Positions 25,218-33,502 of a stretch of 64,000 bases of DNA are shown one piece after another. The stretch lies in contig NZ_VLLG01000003.1 of NCBI RefSeq assembly GCF_007830125.1, positions 238,247-302,246 on the forward strand. The letters are read 5' to 3'. The notes under the pieces are model-generated. The model saw only the letters and a program-made list of their open reading frames with translations, made no database searches and was not told the origin of the DNA. Made by a program: the position numbers and the translations under genes. Each line of letters begins with the position of its first letter. Position 1 is the stretch's first letter. The stretch comes from Chitinophaga japonensis. GTDB taxonomy: Bacteria > Bacteroidota > Bacteroidia > Chitinophagales > Chitinophagaceae.

Positions 25218-26797
25218 TTCCACCTGTCCTCGTGCACCACTTCCAGCTCTTTCTTCAAGGCATCCGGTATCAGTCCCTCCAGGAAAATACCGCTGGCCGT
25301 GCTGGGATAGATCTCTTCAAAACTGCGTACCTGGTTCATGAACACGCGCCGGAAAATATGGCTGCGCGTGATCTGGTGCGGGCTGGTAAGCCCGGCAGCC
25401 GCTGTCAGCTCCATGGCGCTTTCTATCGTATCGCGGTGGTAATTGGCCACGCGGTGCTTCTTATCTTCCACCACCAGTCCGCCCATCAGCCATTTGTCCT
25501 GCGTAGCCACGCCGGTAGGGCACTTGTTGGTATTGCACTGCAGCGCCTGTATGCAGCCAATGGCCATCATCATGGCGCGGGCGCTGTTGCAGGCATCGGC
25601 GCCCAGGGCCATGGCCCGCAGTATATGATAGCCGGTAAGGATTTTGCCGGAGGCCAGCACCTTCATTTTATTCCGTATGTTAAAGCCCGTTAGCGTATCG
25701 TGCACAAAGGCCAGGGCGTCCATCAGCGGCATGCCTACGGAGTTGGAGAATTCCGGGGGCGCAGCGCCGGTGCCGCCTTCCCCGCCATCGATGGTAATGA
25801 AATCGGGATAGATGCCGGTAACGATCATGGCCTTGCAAATGGCAAAAAATTCCCGGGGCTGGCCAATGCAGAGCTTAAAGCCTACAGGCTTGCCTTTGCT
25901 GAGCTTGCGCATATGCGCCAGGAACTGCATCATTTCCCTGGGCGTGCTGAAGGCGGTATGATAGGGAGGGGAGAATACGGTGGTATGGGGTTGTACATGC
26001 CGGATGGCGGCAATCTCCGGCGTGTTCTTGGCCGCCGGCAATATGCCGCCGTGGCCGGGTTTGGCGCCCTGGGATATTTTCAGCTCTATCATTTTTACCT
26101 GGGGCAGCGCGGCCTTTTCGGCAAAAAGATTGTCATCAAAGCGGCCCTGCTCATTCCGGCAGCCGAAGTAGCCGGTGCCTACCTGCCAGATAATATCGCC
26201 GCCCTGGTGCAGGTGGTGGGGGCTGATGCCGCCTTCGCCGGTATTGTGCGCAAAGCCGCCGATGCAGGCGCCCCCGTTCAGGGCTTCTACGGCGTTGGCG
26301 CTCAGGGAGCCGTAGCTCATGGCGGATACGTTGAGGATGCTGGCGGAGTAGGGCTGCAGGCACTCGTGGCCGCCAATGGTCACGCGCGGGTCTTTGTCCA
26401 TTTTCTCAAAGTCCTGCGGCTGTATGGAGTGCGCCATCCATTCATACCCTTCCGCATATACGTTGAACTGGGTGCCGAAAGGCTGGGAGTTCAGCTCCCG
26501 TTTGGCGCGCTGGTAAATGGTGGAACGGTCTATCCTGTTCACCGGGCTGCCGTCCGTATCGCTTTCCACGAAATATTGGTAGATCTTGGGCCGCAGGTCC
26601 TCCATCCAGTAGCGCATACGCCCTACTACCGGGTAGTTGCGCATAATGGCGTGTTTGGTCTGCAGCATGTCTATAATGCCCATCAGCACTACCGGCCCCA
26701 CCGGTACAAACAGCCACCATACCCAATGAAAGAAATATCCCAATACGCCTATCAGCAGCAGGCTGCTGATGGCTAACACCAGAAATCTTTTAGCCAT
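25214..26797 (-). CDS. FMN-binding glutamate synthase-like protein, membrane-anchored
   Basis: A 527-residue protein with one or two N-terminal hydrophobic helices (about residues 5-45) followed by a glutamate synthase central/FMN domain. Visible motifs are GEGGISPHHL (split), ITIDGGEGGTGAAPPEF, the flavin phosphate site VLASGKILTGYHI and the iron-sulfur Cys pair in ALQCNTNKCPTGVATQ. It lacks the amidotransferase domain of true GltB, so it resembles the stand-alone GltB2-like proteins of unknown physiological role. The stop codon shares TTAA with the stop of the convergent amidohydrolase gene (25214-25217). Confidence 0.92.
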   Translation of the reverse strand: MAKRFLVLAISSLLLIGVLGYFFHWVWWLFVPVGPVVLMGIIDMLQTKHAIMRNYPVVGRMRYWMEDLRPKIYQYFVESDTDGSPVNRIDRSTIYQRAKRELNSQPFGTQFNVYAEGYEWMAHSIQPQDFEKMDKDPRVTIGGHECLQPYSASILNVSAMSYGSLSANAVEALNGGACIGGFAHNTGEGGISPHHLHQGGDIIWQVGTGYFGCRNEQGRFDDNLFAEKAALPQVKMIELKISQGAKPGHGGILPAAKNTPEIAAIRHVQPHTTVFSPPYHTAFSTPREMMQFLAHMRKLSKGKPVGFKLCIGQPREFFAICKAMIVTGIYPDFITIDGGEGGTGAAPPEFSNSVGMPLMDALAFVHDTLTGFNIRNKMKVLASGKILTGYHILRAMALGADACNSARAMMMAIGCIQALQCNTNKCPTGVATQDKWLMGGLVVEDKKHRVANYHRDTIESAMELTAAAGLTSPHQITRSHIFRRVFMNQVRSFEEIYPSTASGIFLEGLIPDALKKELEVVHEDRWN

Positions 26798-26825
26798 AAC
26801 GCTTTAATTATGGAGTAAATATAAA

Positions 26826-28097
26826 TTAATAATTAATTGTCTCCAGCTTCTGGTGGATCAGTTTCTTTTCCGCCAGTGAAACCGTGAGCTGCAGCGCAGC
26901 GCGAAGATGTTTCCGGGCATTAAGCATGTCGCCGGCCTGCAGGTAGAGGTCGCCCAGCACGGCGCTGTAGATGTAGTGAGTGCTTAATAGCTTTTCAATA
27001 TCGGGTATGGTGGTAACTTCTCGGATCGCTTCGGCGTGCTGTCCCAACTGCGCCAGCACAATGGCCCGGTTCAGCAGCACTACCGGCATGGGCTTGTGCT
27101 CCAGCAGCAGGGAATACAACTGCAGCATGCGATTCCAGTTGGTGGCTTCAAAGGAGGGAGCCAGGCAGTGTTCTGCGGCAATGGCAGACTCAATGTGATA
27201 GACCGTGAGCCGGTCGCCACTGGAGGATTGCCGCAGGTAATGATAGCCCGTGTTGATCAGCTCCCGGTTCCAGGTGCTGCGGTCCTGGTGCTGCAGCAGT
27301 ATAATGCCGTTGTTCTCGTCCATGCGGCTGTCGAACCGGGAAGCCTGCAGGCACATTAAAGACAGCAGGGCAAAGGTGGCGGGCTGCCGGCCCACCTTGT
27401 GCTCCGATAGCAGGAGGCAGAGCCGCATGGCTTCTATGCACAGGTCTTCCCGTATCAGCTCATCGGCCTTCAGGGAATTGTAGCCTTCATTGAACAGCAG
27501 GTAAAGCACCGTGTACACGGTTTCCAGCCGGGGTGTCAGCTCATCGCCGCAGGGTATTTCCAGTTGGATGCCCTGTTCCTTAATGAACTGCCGGGCCCTG
27601 TACAGGCGCTTTTGTATAACGGCTTCGTTGGTTACCAGTGCGCGGGCAATTTCTTCGGCGCTGAAGCCGGAAACGGTCTTCAGTGTCAGCGCTATCTGGT
27701 CTTCTTCCTTCAGGGAGGGGTGGCAGCAGGCAAAGATCATGCGCAGTTGGCTGTCGGTAATTTCCGTGTCCAGGAACAGTTGCCGCACGGTGCTTTCCGT
27801 GGTGTGCTGCAACTGGTAGGCCAGTTCCCCGGAAAGATTGCGGAAATGCTGTTGCCGGCGGATAATGTCCAGCGCCTTGTTCCGCGCCACGGTCATGAGC
27901 CAGGCAGAGGGGTTGTCCGGCACCTGTTTGAAAGTCCAGGCCAGCATTGCTTTCAGGAAGGCCTCCTGCACTACATCTTCTACCAGGGAGAGGTTATGTA
28001 TGCCGAAGATGCGGGTCAGTACAGCGATCATCTTTCCCGACTCATGCCGGAAAAGATGATCAACGATCTGCTGGGGGGTGTTGGCATCCGGTTGCAT
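26826..28097 (-). CDS. ECF sigma factor, SigJ/ECF42-like with C-terminal extension
   Basis: A 423-residue sigma factor. Region 2 is at about residues 10-75 (FGIHNLSLVEDVVQEAFLKA, SAWLMTVARNKALDIIRR) and region 4 at about 110-180 (SGFSAEEIARALVTNEAVI). The large remainder is a helical TPR-like extension, as in the ECF42 group. In that group the gene is characteristically next to a YciI/DGPF protein gene, as found here 10 bp upstream. ECF42 proteins lack a classic anti-sigma partner, and the C-terminal extension is thought to control them. Targets cannot be inferred. Confidence 0.92.
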   Translation of the reverse strand: MQPDANTPQQIVDHLFRHESGKMIAVLTRIFGIHNLSLVEDVVQEAFLKAMLAWTFKQVPDNPSAWLMTVARNKALDIIRRQQHFRNLSGELAYQLQHTTESTVRQLFLDTEITDSQLRMIFACCHPSLKEEDQIALTLKTVSGFSAEEIARALVTNEAVIQKRLYRARQFIKEQGIQLEIPCGDELTPRLETVYTVLYLLFNEGYNSLKADELIREDLCIEAMRLCLLLSEHKVGRQPATFALLSLMCLQASRFDSRMDENNGIILLQHQDRSTWNRELINTGYHYLRQSSSGDRLTVYHIESAIAAEHCLAPSFEATNWNRMLQLYSLLLEHKPMPVVLLNRAIVLAQLGQHAEAIREVTTIPDIEKLLSTHYIYSAVLGDLYLQAGDMLNARKHLRAALQLTVSLAEKKLIHQKLETINY

Positions 28098-28107
28098 GGC
28101 CCAGGTG

Positions 28108-28455
28108 TTACATGCCTTCGAATACCATTACTTCCCGTACTTCCACGGTGCTGTTCAGGGGCAGGTCCGGGCAGTCTTTGGCCATTTCCACCGCTTCGTC
28201 CAGGGTGGCGGCTTTCACGATGAAAAATCCGCCTACCAGCTCCTTGCTTTCCGCGAAGGGGCCGTCCGTCACCACGCCTTTGGGGCCTTTCACCATTTTG
28301 CCGGCGGGGAGCAGCGCTTCGCCGGCTACGTACAGGCCTTTTGCTTTCAGCTCGTCTATCCAGGCCATCCATTGCTGCATGTTGTCCTGCATTTCTTCGG
28401 GGGATAATTTGCCGGCGCTGCTGCCGTTGTGAAAAATGAACATGAAGTCTTTCAT
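28108..28455 (-). CDS. YciI-like (DGPF domain) protein
   Basis: A 115-residue cytosolic protein of the YCII/DGPF family: VTDGPFAESKELVGGFFIVKA is the eponymous motif region. It probably has a dimeric ferredoxin-like fold. The gene is the first of a two-gene unit with the ECF42 sigma factor; this pairing is conserved in many bacteria. A metabolic or regulatory role is unknown. Confidence 0.9.
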   Translation of the reverse strand: MKDFMFIFHNGSSAGKLSPEEMQDNMQQWMAWIDELKAKGLYVAGEALLPAGKMVKGPKGVVTDGPFAESKELVGGFFIVKAATLDEAVEMAKDCPDLPLNSTVEVREVMVFEGM

Positions 28456-28563
28456 GACAAAGTGTTTGAGGTAATAAATAACTGTTAACAGGGATATGAC
28501 GGGCGGAAATACCTGTGCAGGACAAAACTCCGGAAAATTTTTAAGAAGCGATCAGTTTTGTGA

Positions 28564-29376
28564 TCATACCATTTTTTGCGCCCTGAGTACGGCCATCACC
28601 CGGGTAATGATGGCGTCCATGGTAAGGTCGTAGTTACGCACGTCGTCGTTGTTTACCCAGCAGTTGAGCGTGATCCGCACATTGGCGCCCTCAATGGCGG
28701 AGAACAGTACCTGGCAGGGGCGTCCGGGAGCTATTTCCGGCAGGCCTTGCAGTGATTGCAGGACCAGGTCCTGCACGGCGGCGGTTTGCGCATGGTTGAG
28801 CGGAACGGTAAAGCTGAGCGTAAGGCGGCGCCCGGGAGTAAGGGAATGGTTGATGATGGGTTTCTGGAAGATATCCTTGTTGGGAATGATCACGTGCAGG
28901 CCATCTATGGTGCGCAGGGTGGTGGAGCGCAGCTCTATGTTCTCCACGGTGCCGGTAAAGCCGTTGGTCTCTACCTGGTGGCCCACGTCGAAAGGTTTGC
29001 GGAAGGTAATGTAAATACCGGAGATGAAATTGGCGGTCAGGTCCTGGAAGGCAAAGCCCAGGGCCAGCCCTATAATGCCGGCCCCGGCCAGCAGGGAGGA
29101 CACCGTTTTGTCCAGTTGCAGCACGTCCAGGGCGATGGAAAGCCCTATGAAGAACATGGCCAGGTAGCCGATACTGGACAGCAGCCCGCTGAGCGCCGGG
29201 GTGTCCGACAGGCGGAACACGATCTTATACACCAGCTTTTTAAACAGCCTGGCCAGGAAAATGAACAGGAGGAGTATGATAATGGCCGCCACCAGGTTGG
29301 GCAGCATTCTAACAGCCAGCTCCATCCAGCGGTGTATCTTGTCATATACCAGTTGGCCCCATTGCGCGTATTCCAT
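28564..29376 (-). CDS. Small-conductance mechanosensitive channel (MscS family)
   Basis: A 270-residue three-helix MscS-type channel: helices at about 26-46, 68-87 and the pore-lining Gly/Ala-rich helix 92-118 (LLAGAGIIGLALGFAFQDL), then the cytosolic beta-domain (FRKPFDVGHQVETNGFTG, VIIPNKDIFQKPIIN). It would release solutes on hypo-osmotic shock. The length is close to E. coli MscS (286). A strong stem with a T-run on the opposite strand lies only 7-10 nt upstream of the start codon. Confidence 0.95.
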   Translation of the reverse strand: MEYAQWGQLVYDKIHRWMELAVRMLPNLVAAIIILLLFIFLARLFKKLVYKIVFRLSDTPALSGLLSSIGYLAMFFIGLSIALDVLQLDKTVSSLLAGAGIIGLALGFAFQDLTANFISGIYITFRKPFDVGHQVETNGFTGTVENIELRSTTLRTIDGLHVIIPNKDIFQKPIINHSLTPGRRLTLSFTVPLNHAQTAAVQDLVLQSLQGLPEIAPGRPCQVLFSAIEGANVRITLNCWVNNDDVRNYDLTMDAIITRVMAVLRAQKMV

Positions 29377-29382
29377 ATATAT

Positions 29383-29415
29383 AGAGCGGCACTAATAATT
29401 ATGCCGCTTTTTTTT
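29383..29415 (+). terminator. Hairpin with T-run next to the mscS start
   Basis: AGCGGCA (29385-29391) pairs with TGCCGCT (29402-29408) around a 10-nt loop and is followed by eight T on the plus strand. As a plus-strand element it would stop transcription coming from the mscS antisense side. Read on the minus strand the same hairpin lies in the mscS 5' leader, a few nt before the ATG. Confidence 0.6.
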
Positions 29416-30022
29416 GCCGTTTGATTTCCGTTAACGCCGGATTAACGGTTAAGACTAAATAAAGGCCTAACATTGTCACCATGATTTAATCAGTGTTAAA
29501 AATTACTATTTGTTGCACGAAGGGGGGCCGGGCAGCATGGTCAGCGGGCGCAGCCGGCTGGCAATGTATTTAACTTGGTTTCCTGCGCGCCCGGTGTTTA
29601 CCGGGGGCTTCATTAGAAAAAATCTCAAACTGATCATAATAGCCTGATATTAAGCGCCATTTCATCATAATGACACGCCGACTGCGGTCCCATTGCAGCA
29701 GGGCTTGCTAAATTGCGCGTATGTAAAGCCTGACCGGTATAAGGAAGCTTATTTTTATTACCCTCGAAAAACCCATGTATTATGTACAGAGAGAAGTCAT
29801 TTAATGTCAATTCAATACCAACGTCGGCATGTAAGTTATCCGCAGTAACCCTTTTCTCAACATTTTCCAGTTCCCGTGCTGCAAGGAGGCAGCCGGGGGA
29901 ACAATGATGTTGTCAGTTCTAATCAAAGGGTTAATACTTATCAAAATAAATATATGTAAATTATTTTGGTATAATCCTGTGTATACTGTAAATTCCATTC
30001 ATCGTTAAACCCCCTATGCTAC
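29416..30022. other. Intergenic region, no gene seen
   Basis: About 600 bp between mscS and the HTH gene. It is AT-rich at its right end and has small inverted repeats such as CCGTTAA/TTAACGG (29428-29448) and CCCGGT/ACCGGG near 29590. The only ORFs are short and without protein-like features. It probably carries the promoters of the two divergent genes. Confidence 0.5.
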
Positions 30023-30301
30023 ATGCCCAAGCGTTATTTTGAAAGGTTACAAACGATCGATTACCTCATCCGCATTAAAGGTACCGGCAAACCAGCCCAG
30101 TTGGCCAAGCGCCTTCGTATATCTGAACGCACCCTGTATGAATTTCTCAAAATGATGAAAGACCTGGGAGCGCCCATTGAATATGACCGGTACAAGGAAA
30201 GTTATTACTACTCGGAAAAAGGTGGTTTTAATATCCGCTTTGTCAAAAACATGGCGGCTTCCGGTACGCTGTTATTCTCGTTGTTGTTTGACTGCTGGTA
30301 A
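30023..30301 (+). CDS. Small HTH-domain DNA-binding protein
   Basis: A 92-residue basic protein. Residues 8-75 form a winged-helix type DNA-binding domain like the N-terminus of DeoR/WYL regulators (LAKRLRISERTLYEFLKMMKD as recognition region, split for length), with a wing reading IEYDRYKESYYYSEKGG. It has no effector domain, so it is an orphan DNA binder. It is followed by a strong hairpin with eight T at 30534-30570, which may terminate its transcript. Similar stand-alone small HTH proteins are common in Chitinophagaceae; role unknown. Confidence 0.75.
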   Translation: MPKRYFERLQTIDYLIRIKGTGKPAQLAKRLRISERTLYEFLKMMKDLGAPIEYDRYKESYYYSEKGGFNIRFVKNMAASGTLLFSLLFDCW

Positions 30302-30533
30302 ATCCCGGCATCGCCCGTACTCCACTTGTTGCGTCCCCGTCCTTTGACCGTTCTCAAAGGATGCCTGCTCCCGTATGCCCGGCCTGTTCAATTAGTTAAC
30401 TGCATATTAACGTCTTCTTTAACGGCATATTAACCTTTAAAAAATTTTAAAGGCAGAATTTCACGCCCGGATATTTACGCGGTATTCAATTCTCACACTG
30501 AATATAAAAGACGGTTTAGATTACAAAACTAGC

Positions 30534-30570
30534 AACGCAGGTTTCTCTCCAGTTACCTGCTGTTTTTTTT
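30534..30570 (+). terminator. Intrinsic terminator, T8
   Basis: GCAGGT (30537-30542) pairs with ACCTGC (30555-30560), extended outward by AAC/GTT with one bulged base, and the stem is followed by a run of eight T. It lies 233 nt after the HTH stop codon, so it either ends a long 3' UTR or a separate short transcript. Confidence 0.75.
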
Positions 30571-30643
30571 ACGGGCGGCTCCTCCTTACACATAAACCGC
30601 CGGAGTAGACACTCGGGCGATATATATAACGATAGGAAAAAGA

Positions 30644-30784
30644 ATGCGGCCATTACGTTACCATGTCCGCAATGTTACAATAGTATTCATTATCAGCAGC
30701 GCATTACTGGTTGATTGCCGGTATTTCACCGGCGGATACCTAAAAACGATCCCCCGCAGTATTCACCGCGGGGGATCGTTTTAG
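30644..30784 (+). CDS. Possible 46-residue micro-lipoprotein
   Basis: An ATG at 30644 follows a purine-rich GATAGGAAAAAG stretch. The frame encodes a basic N-terminus, a hydrophobic core (TIVFIISSALLVDC) that ends in a lipobox-like LVDC, and about 27 more residues ending in HRGGSF. The last codons and the stop lie inside the terminator hairpin, so the ORF and the hairpin overlap. Small size and chance hydrophobicity make this tentative. No homologue comes to mind. Confidence 0.3.
   Translation: MRPLRYHVRNVTIVFIISSALLVDCRYFTGGYLKTIPRSIHRGGSF
30743..30782 (+). terminator. Strong symmetric intrinsic terminator
   Basis: A perfect 15-bp stem: 30743-30757 pairs with 30768-30782, loop 10 nt, with the core GATCCCCCGC/GCGGGGGATC. 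An A-run precedes it and a T-run ends it, so it can work in both directions. No annotated gene ends just upstream on the plus strand other than the possible micro-ORF. Confidence 0.85.
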
Positions 30785-31067
30785 GGTTAAACCCTGGCAG
30801 TATCTTCATCGGGTACACCAGGACGCGAATATTTTATGCTTCTCCAATTTTTAACAGCTTCATTGCCACAACGTTCGGATTATTTCAAGTCTTTTTTGTT
30901 AATTATTTGTTAATGAGGGACCGCTATTCCAGTATTAATATTCGCTAATTCACTATTATAAAAAACCGGCTAATTCTGCGAACTTGAACTATTAACAAAC
31001 GTAACCCGGATTCCACGTTAAAAAGTGCGATGTGGCCCTTTCTCACATTGAACATAAACAAAACGCT

Positions 31068-32444
31068 ATGCATAAACGTACACTACTCCTGCTGTGCTGG
31101 TTCTGCCTTTGCCTGCAGTTATCCGCACAGGAAAAGAAGCTCTTTAATGAAACACCCGAACAAAAAGAACAACGCCTGGCCTGGTGGACGCATGACCGCT
31201 TCGGTATGTTCATCCACTGGGGATTGTATGCCCTGCCCGCCCGGCATGAATGGGTGAAGAACCGGGAGCGCCTGACCAATGAAGCGTATCAAAAGTATTT
31301 CGACCAGTTTAACCCGGACCTGTACAACCCGCGGGAGTGGGCGCGCATGGCCAAAGCGGCCGGCATGAAGTATGCCGTGATCACCAGCAAGCACCACGAA
31401 GGCTTTTGCCTGTTTGACTCCAAATACACGGACTATAAAGCCACCAAAACCGCTTATGGCAAGGACCTGATCCGCGAGTGGGTGGATGCTTTCCGGGCCG
31501 AGGGGCTGAAGGTGGGCTTCTATTACTCGCTGATAGACTGGCATCACCCGGACTATACCATAGACCGTGTGCATCCCCAGCGCCCGGATGATACCGCCAG
31601 GTACGCCCAATTGAACAAAGGCCGCGATATGGCCAAATACCGGGAGTACCTACATAACCAGCTCCGGGAGATACTGACCAATTACGGCAAGATCGATATC
31701 CTGTGGGCGGACTTTTCTTTTCCGGGCAGGTTCGGTAAAGATCATAACGACTGGAACTCCGTAGAGCTGATCAAAATGATCCGCAAGCTGCAGCCGGATA
31801 TTATCATCAACGATCGTATGGACCTGGGCGAGTACGAGGACGGCGGCGATTTTGTAACGCCCGAGCAGTACAAGGTGTCGGAATGGCCCACCCGCAACGG
31901 CAAGCGCATACCCTGGGAAACCTGCCAGACGTTTTCCGGTTCCTGGGGCTACTACCGGGACGAAACCTCCTGGAAGGACATCAAACAACTGCTGGTGCTG
32001 CTGATAGAATCCGTGAGCAAGGGCGGTAACCTGTTGCTGAATGTTGGCCCTACCGCCCGCGGCACTTTCGACCACCGGGCAAAGGAAGCGCTGCAGGCCA
32101 TGGGCCAATGGATGGAAGTGAACAGCCGCTCCATTTACGGCTGCACCCAGGCGCCGCCTGAATTTGCAAAGCCGGATAACTGCCTGCTGACCTACAACCC
32201 GGCAACCAAACGCCTGTATGTGCACCTGCTGGATTACCCGTTGCAAAACTTTACCCTGCCTGGTTATAAGGGGAAAATAAAATATGCGCAGTTCCTGCAC
32301 GACGCTTCGGAGATCAGGATGAGCGCGCCCGGCATGCATCACAGCCTGGGCAGCAACCAGGGAGAGAACGATGTGAACCTGAGCCTGCCGGTGATCAAAC
32401 CGGGGGTGGAGATACCTGTAATAGAGCTGGTGTTGAATGAATAA
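31068..32444 (+). CDS. GH29 alpha-L-fucosidase, second copy, exported
   Basis: A 458-residue exported fucosidase with signal peptide LLLLCWFCLCLQLSAQ. The catalytic barrel contains WTHDRFGMFIHWGLYALPAR, VITSKHHEGFCLF and the nucleophile Asp215 in DILWADFSFPG. The sequence GNLLLNVGPTARG marks the end of the barrel; a short C-terminal beta region follows. It differs from the copy at 23023 in the nucleophile motif (WADFSF against FSDGEWD), so the two probably belong to different GH29 subgroups with different linkage preference. I chose ATG 31068, since 12 extra codons upstream (GTG 31032) would precede the signal peptide. It stands alone upstream of the first sigma/FecR/SusCD locus and ends in a terminator. 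Confidence 0.95.
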   Translation: MHKRTLLLLCWFCLCLQLSAQEKKLFNETPEQKEQRLAWWTHDRFGMFIHWGLYALPARHEWVKNRERLTNEAYQKYFDQFNPDLYNPREWARMAKAAGMKYAVITSKHHEGFCLFDSKYTDYKATKTAYGKDLIREWVDAFRAEGLKVGFYYSLIDWHHPDYTIDRVHPQRPDDTARYAQLNKGRDMAKYREYLHNQLREILTNYGKIDILWADFSFPGRFGKDHNDWNSVELIKMIRKLQPDIIINDRMDLGEYEDGGDFVTPEQYKVSEWPTRNGKRIPWETCQTFSGSWGYYRDETSWKDIKQLLVLLIESVSKGGNLLLNVGPTARGTFDHRAKEALQAMGQWMEVNSRSIYGCTQAPPEFAKPDNCLLTYNPATKRLYVHLLDYPLQNFTLPGYKGKIKYAQFLHDASEIRMSAPGMHHSLGSNQGENDVNLSLPVIKPGVEIPVIELVLNE

Positions 32445-32462
32445 ATTTTTTCAACCGGCTAC

Positions 32463-32527
32463 TGGTCCATTGCCCGTTTTTTCATAACTTGTATAGTGTT
32501 ACAGGTAGCGGGTAATGGACCATTTTT
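32463..32527 (+). terminator. Long-loop terminator after GH29
   Basis: TGGTCCATTGCCCG (32463-32476) pairs with CGGGTAATGGACCA (32509-32522): 14 bp with one G-T wobble, a 32-nt loop, then five T. The stem is strong, the loop unusually long for an intrinsic terminator. Confidence 0.65.
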
Positions 32528-32879
32528 AGAGAGCAGGAAAATATGCCATACATTAGAGATATGAAAACCGTCTGACCGGGGAAACCCTACTGAAAGTTCC
32601 ACGAAAGCCATTGAACGTAAGGAAATTGTCCACTTTAGCTATTTGCTCCCCTCCCGCCATATATATTGCGTATATAGTTAATATAAACTAATTTGTTTAT
32701 TAATAATTTTTTAAAAACCATATATGTATCCGATTGACTGCTGAGGGTATTTGTATCAAATTTGTTTTTGTTATAGAGATTGTGTCCTCTTTAAACTTTA
32801 GCGCCTTACGTCAATTCACAGAAACTTATTGCAGTACTGTGCGAAGATTTCACAAAATAATAAACCCAAAAGAAATATT
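32528..32879. other. Intergenic region upstream of the LuxR-type gene
   Basis: About 350 bp, very AT-rich in its second half (around 32670-32790). It presumably contains the promoter of the regulator/sigma/FecR unit. I see no ORF or RNA that I can name. Confidence 0.4.
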
Positions 32880-33479
32880 ATGAAAAAAGTGCGGCGTGAC
32901 AGCGCAGGTCACTTAAACGGAGCGGATGTTCTTGATGTTGCCGTCCTACATAGTGATACCCAGGAGATGTTACAACAACTTGCAAAGGATATCTGCAATA
33001 TTGTTTTTATGGACGTTGACATACCCGGATTGACCGCCATTGAGGCCGCCAGTGTTATAAAAGCTGCCTACCCGGAAATTAATGTACTGTTGCTGACCCT
33101 GGAGAAGGACACAAGGACTGTTACCAGCATAGCGCCCAGGCCTGTTGCCTACGAAGCAGCGCCGGGCAGCGATACGCCCGCTTCTTTAACGGAATTCATT
33201 ACCCGGGTGTACGATGCCGCCGTGCAAAACAATATGAATGCCGTTCAGAAAGTACTGGCCTTTTTCAGCCGCCGTTCCCAGCAGAACATTGCGCAATACG
33301 GCCTCTCTCCCCGTGAGCAGGAGGTGCTGGACCGGCTGGTGGACGGGCATACCTATAAAAAAATAGCAGAGCTCTGCCATATCAGCGTAGGCACGGTACG
33401 TTCCCATATCATGAATATTTACCGCAAGCTGGAGGTGAACTCCCGGAGCGCAGCCATCGTAAAGGCTATGAGGGGGTAG
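32880..33479 (+). CDS. LuxR-type regulator with degenerate receiver domain
   Basis: A 199-residue protein (start ATG 32880; a TTG 17 codons earlier is less likely). The C-terminal LuxR/NarL helix-turn-helix is intact (LSPREQEVLDRLVDGHTYKKIA and VGTVRSHIMNIYRKL, about residues 140-195). The N-terminal receiver is incomplete: the first strand with the acidic pair is missing, although the phosphoacceptor-like Asp of FMDVDIPG remains, and the strand that normally carries the conserved Lys reads VAYEAAPGS. It is unlikely to be a normal phosphorylation switch. It precedes the sigma factor gene by 23 bp, so it is probably cotranscribed with the sigma/FecR module. Confidence 0.82.
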   Translation: MKKVRRDSAGHLNGADVLDVAVLHSDTQEMLQQLAKDICNIVFMDVDIPGLTAIEAASVIKAAYPEINVLLLTLEKDTRTVTSIAPRPVAYEAAPGSDTPASLTEFITRVYDAAVQNNMNAVQKVLAFFSRRSQQNIAQYGLSPREQEVLDRLVDGHTYKKIAELCHISVGTVRSHIMNIYRKLEVNSRSAAIVKAMRG

Positions 33480-33502
33480 GAAGTATTTCCTACTTTTACA
33501 GT

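Larger units (their letters stand above)
30302..31067. other. Long gene-poor interval with two terminators
   Basis: The interval between the HTH gene and the second GH29 gene contains a terminator at 30534-30570, a possible 46-codon ORF at 30644-30784, and a second strong terminator at 30743-30782. From 30785 to 31067 I see no structure beyond an AT-rich promoter-like stretch before GH29. A small RNA between the two terminators is possible. Confidence 0.5.

Noticed and set aside
30715..30948. A 77-codon frame on the plus strand
   Set aside because: It runs straight through a perfect 15-bp terminator and has no domain; the shorter frame at 30644 fits better.
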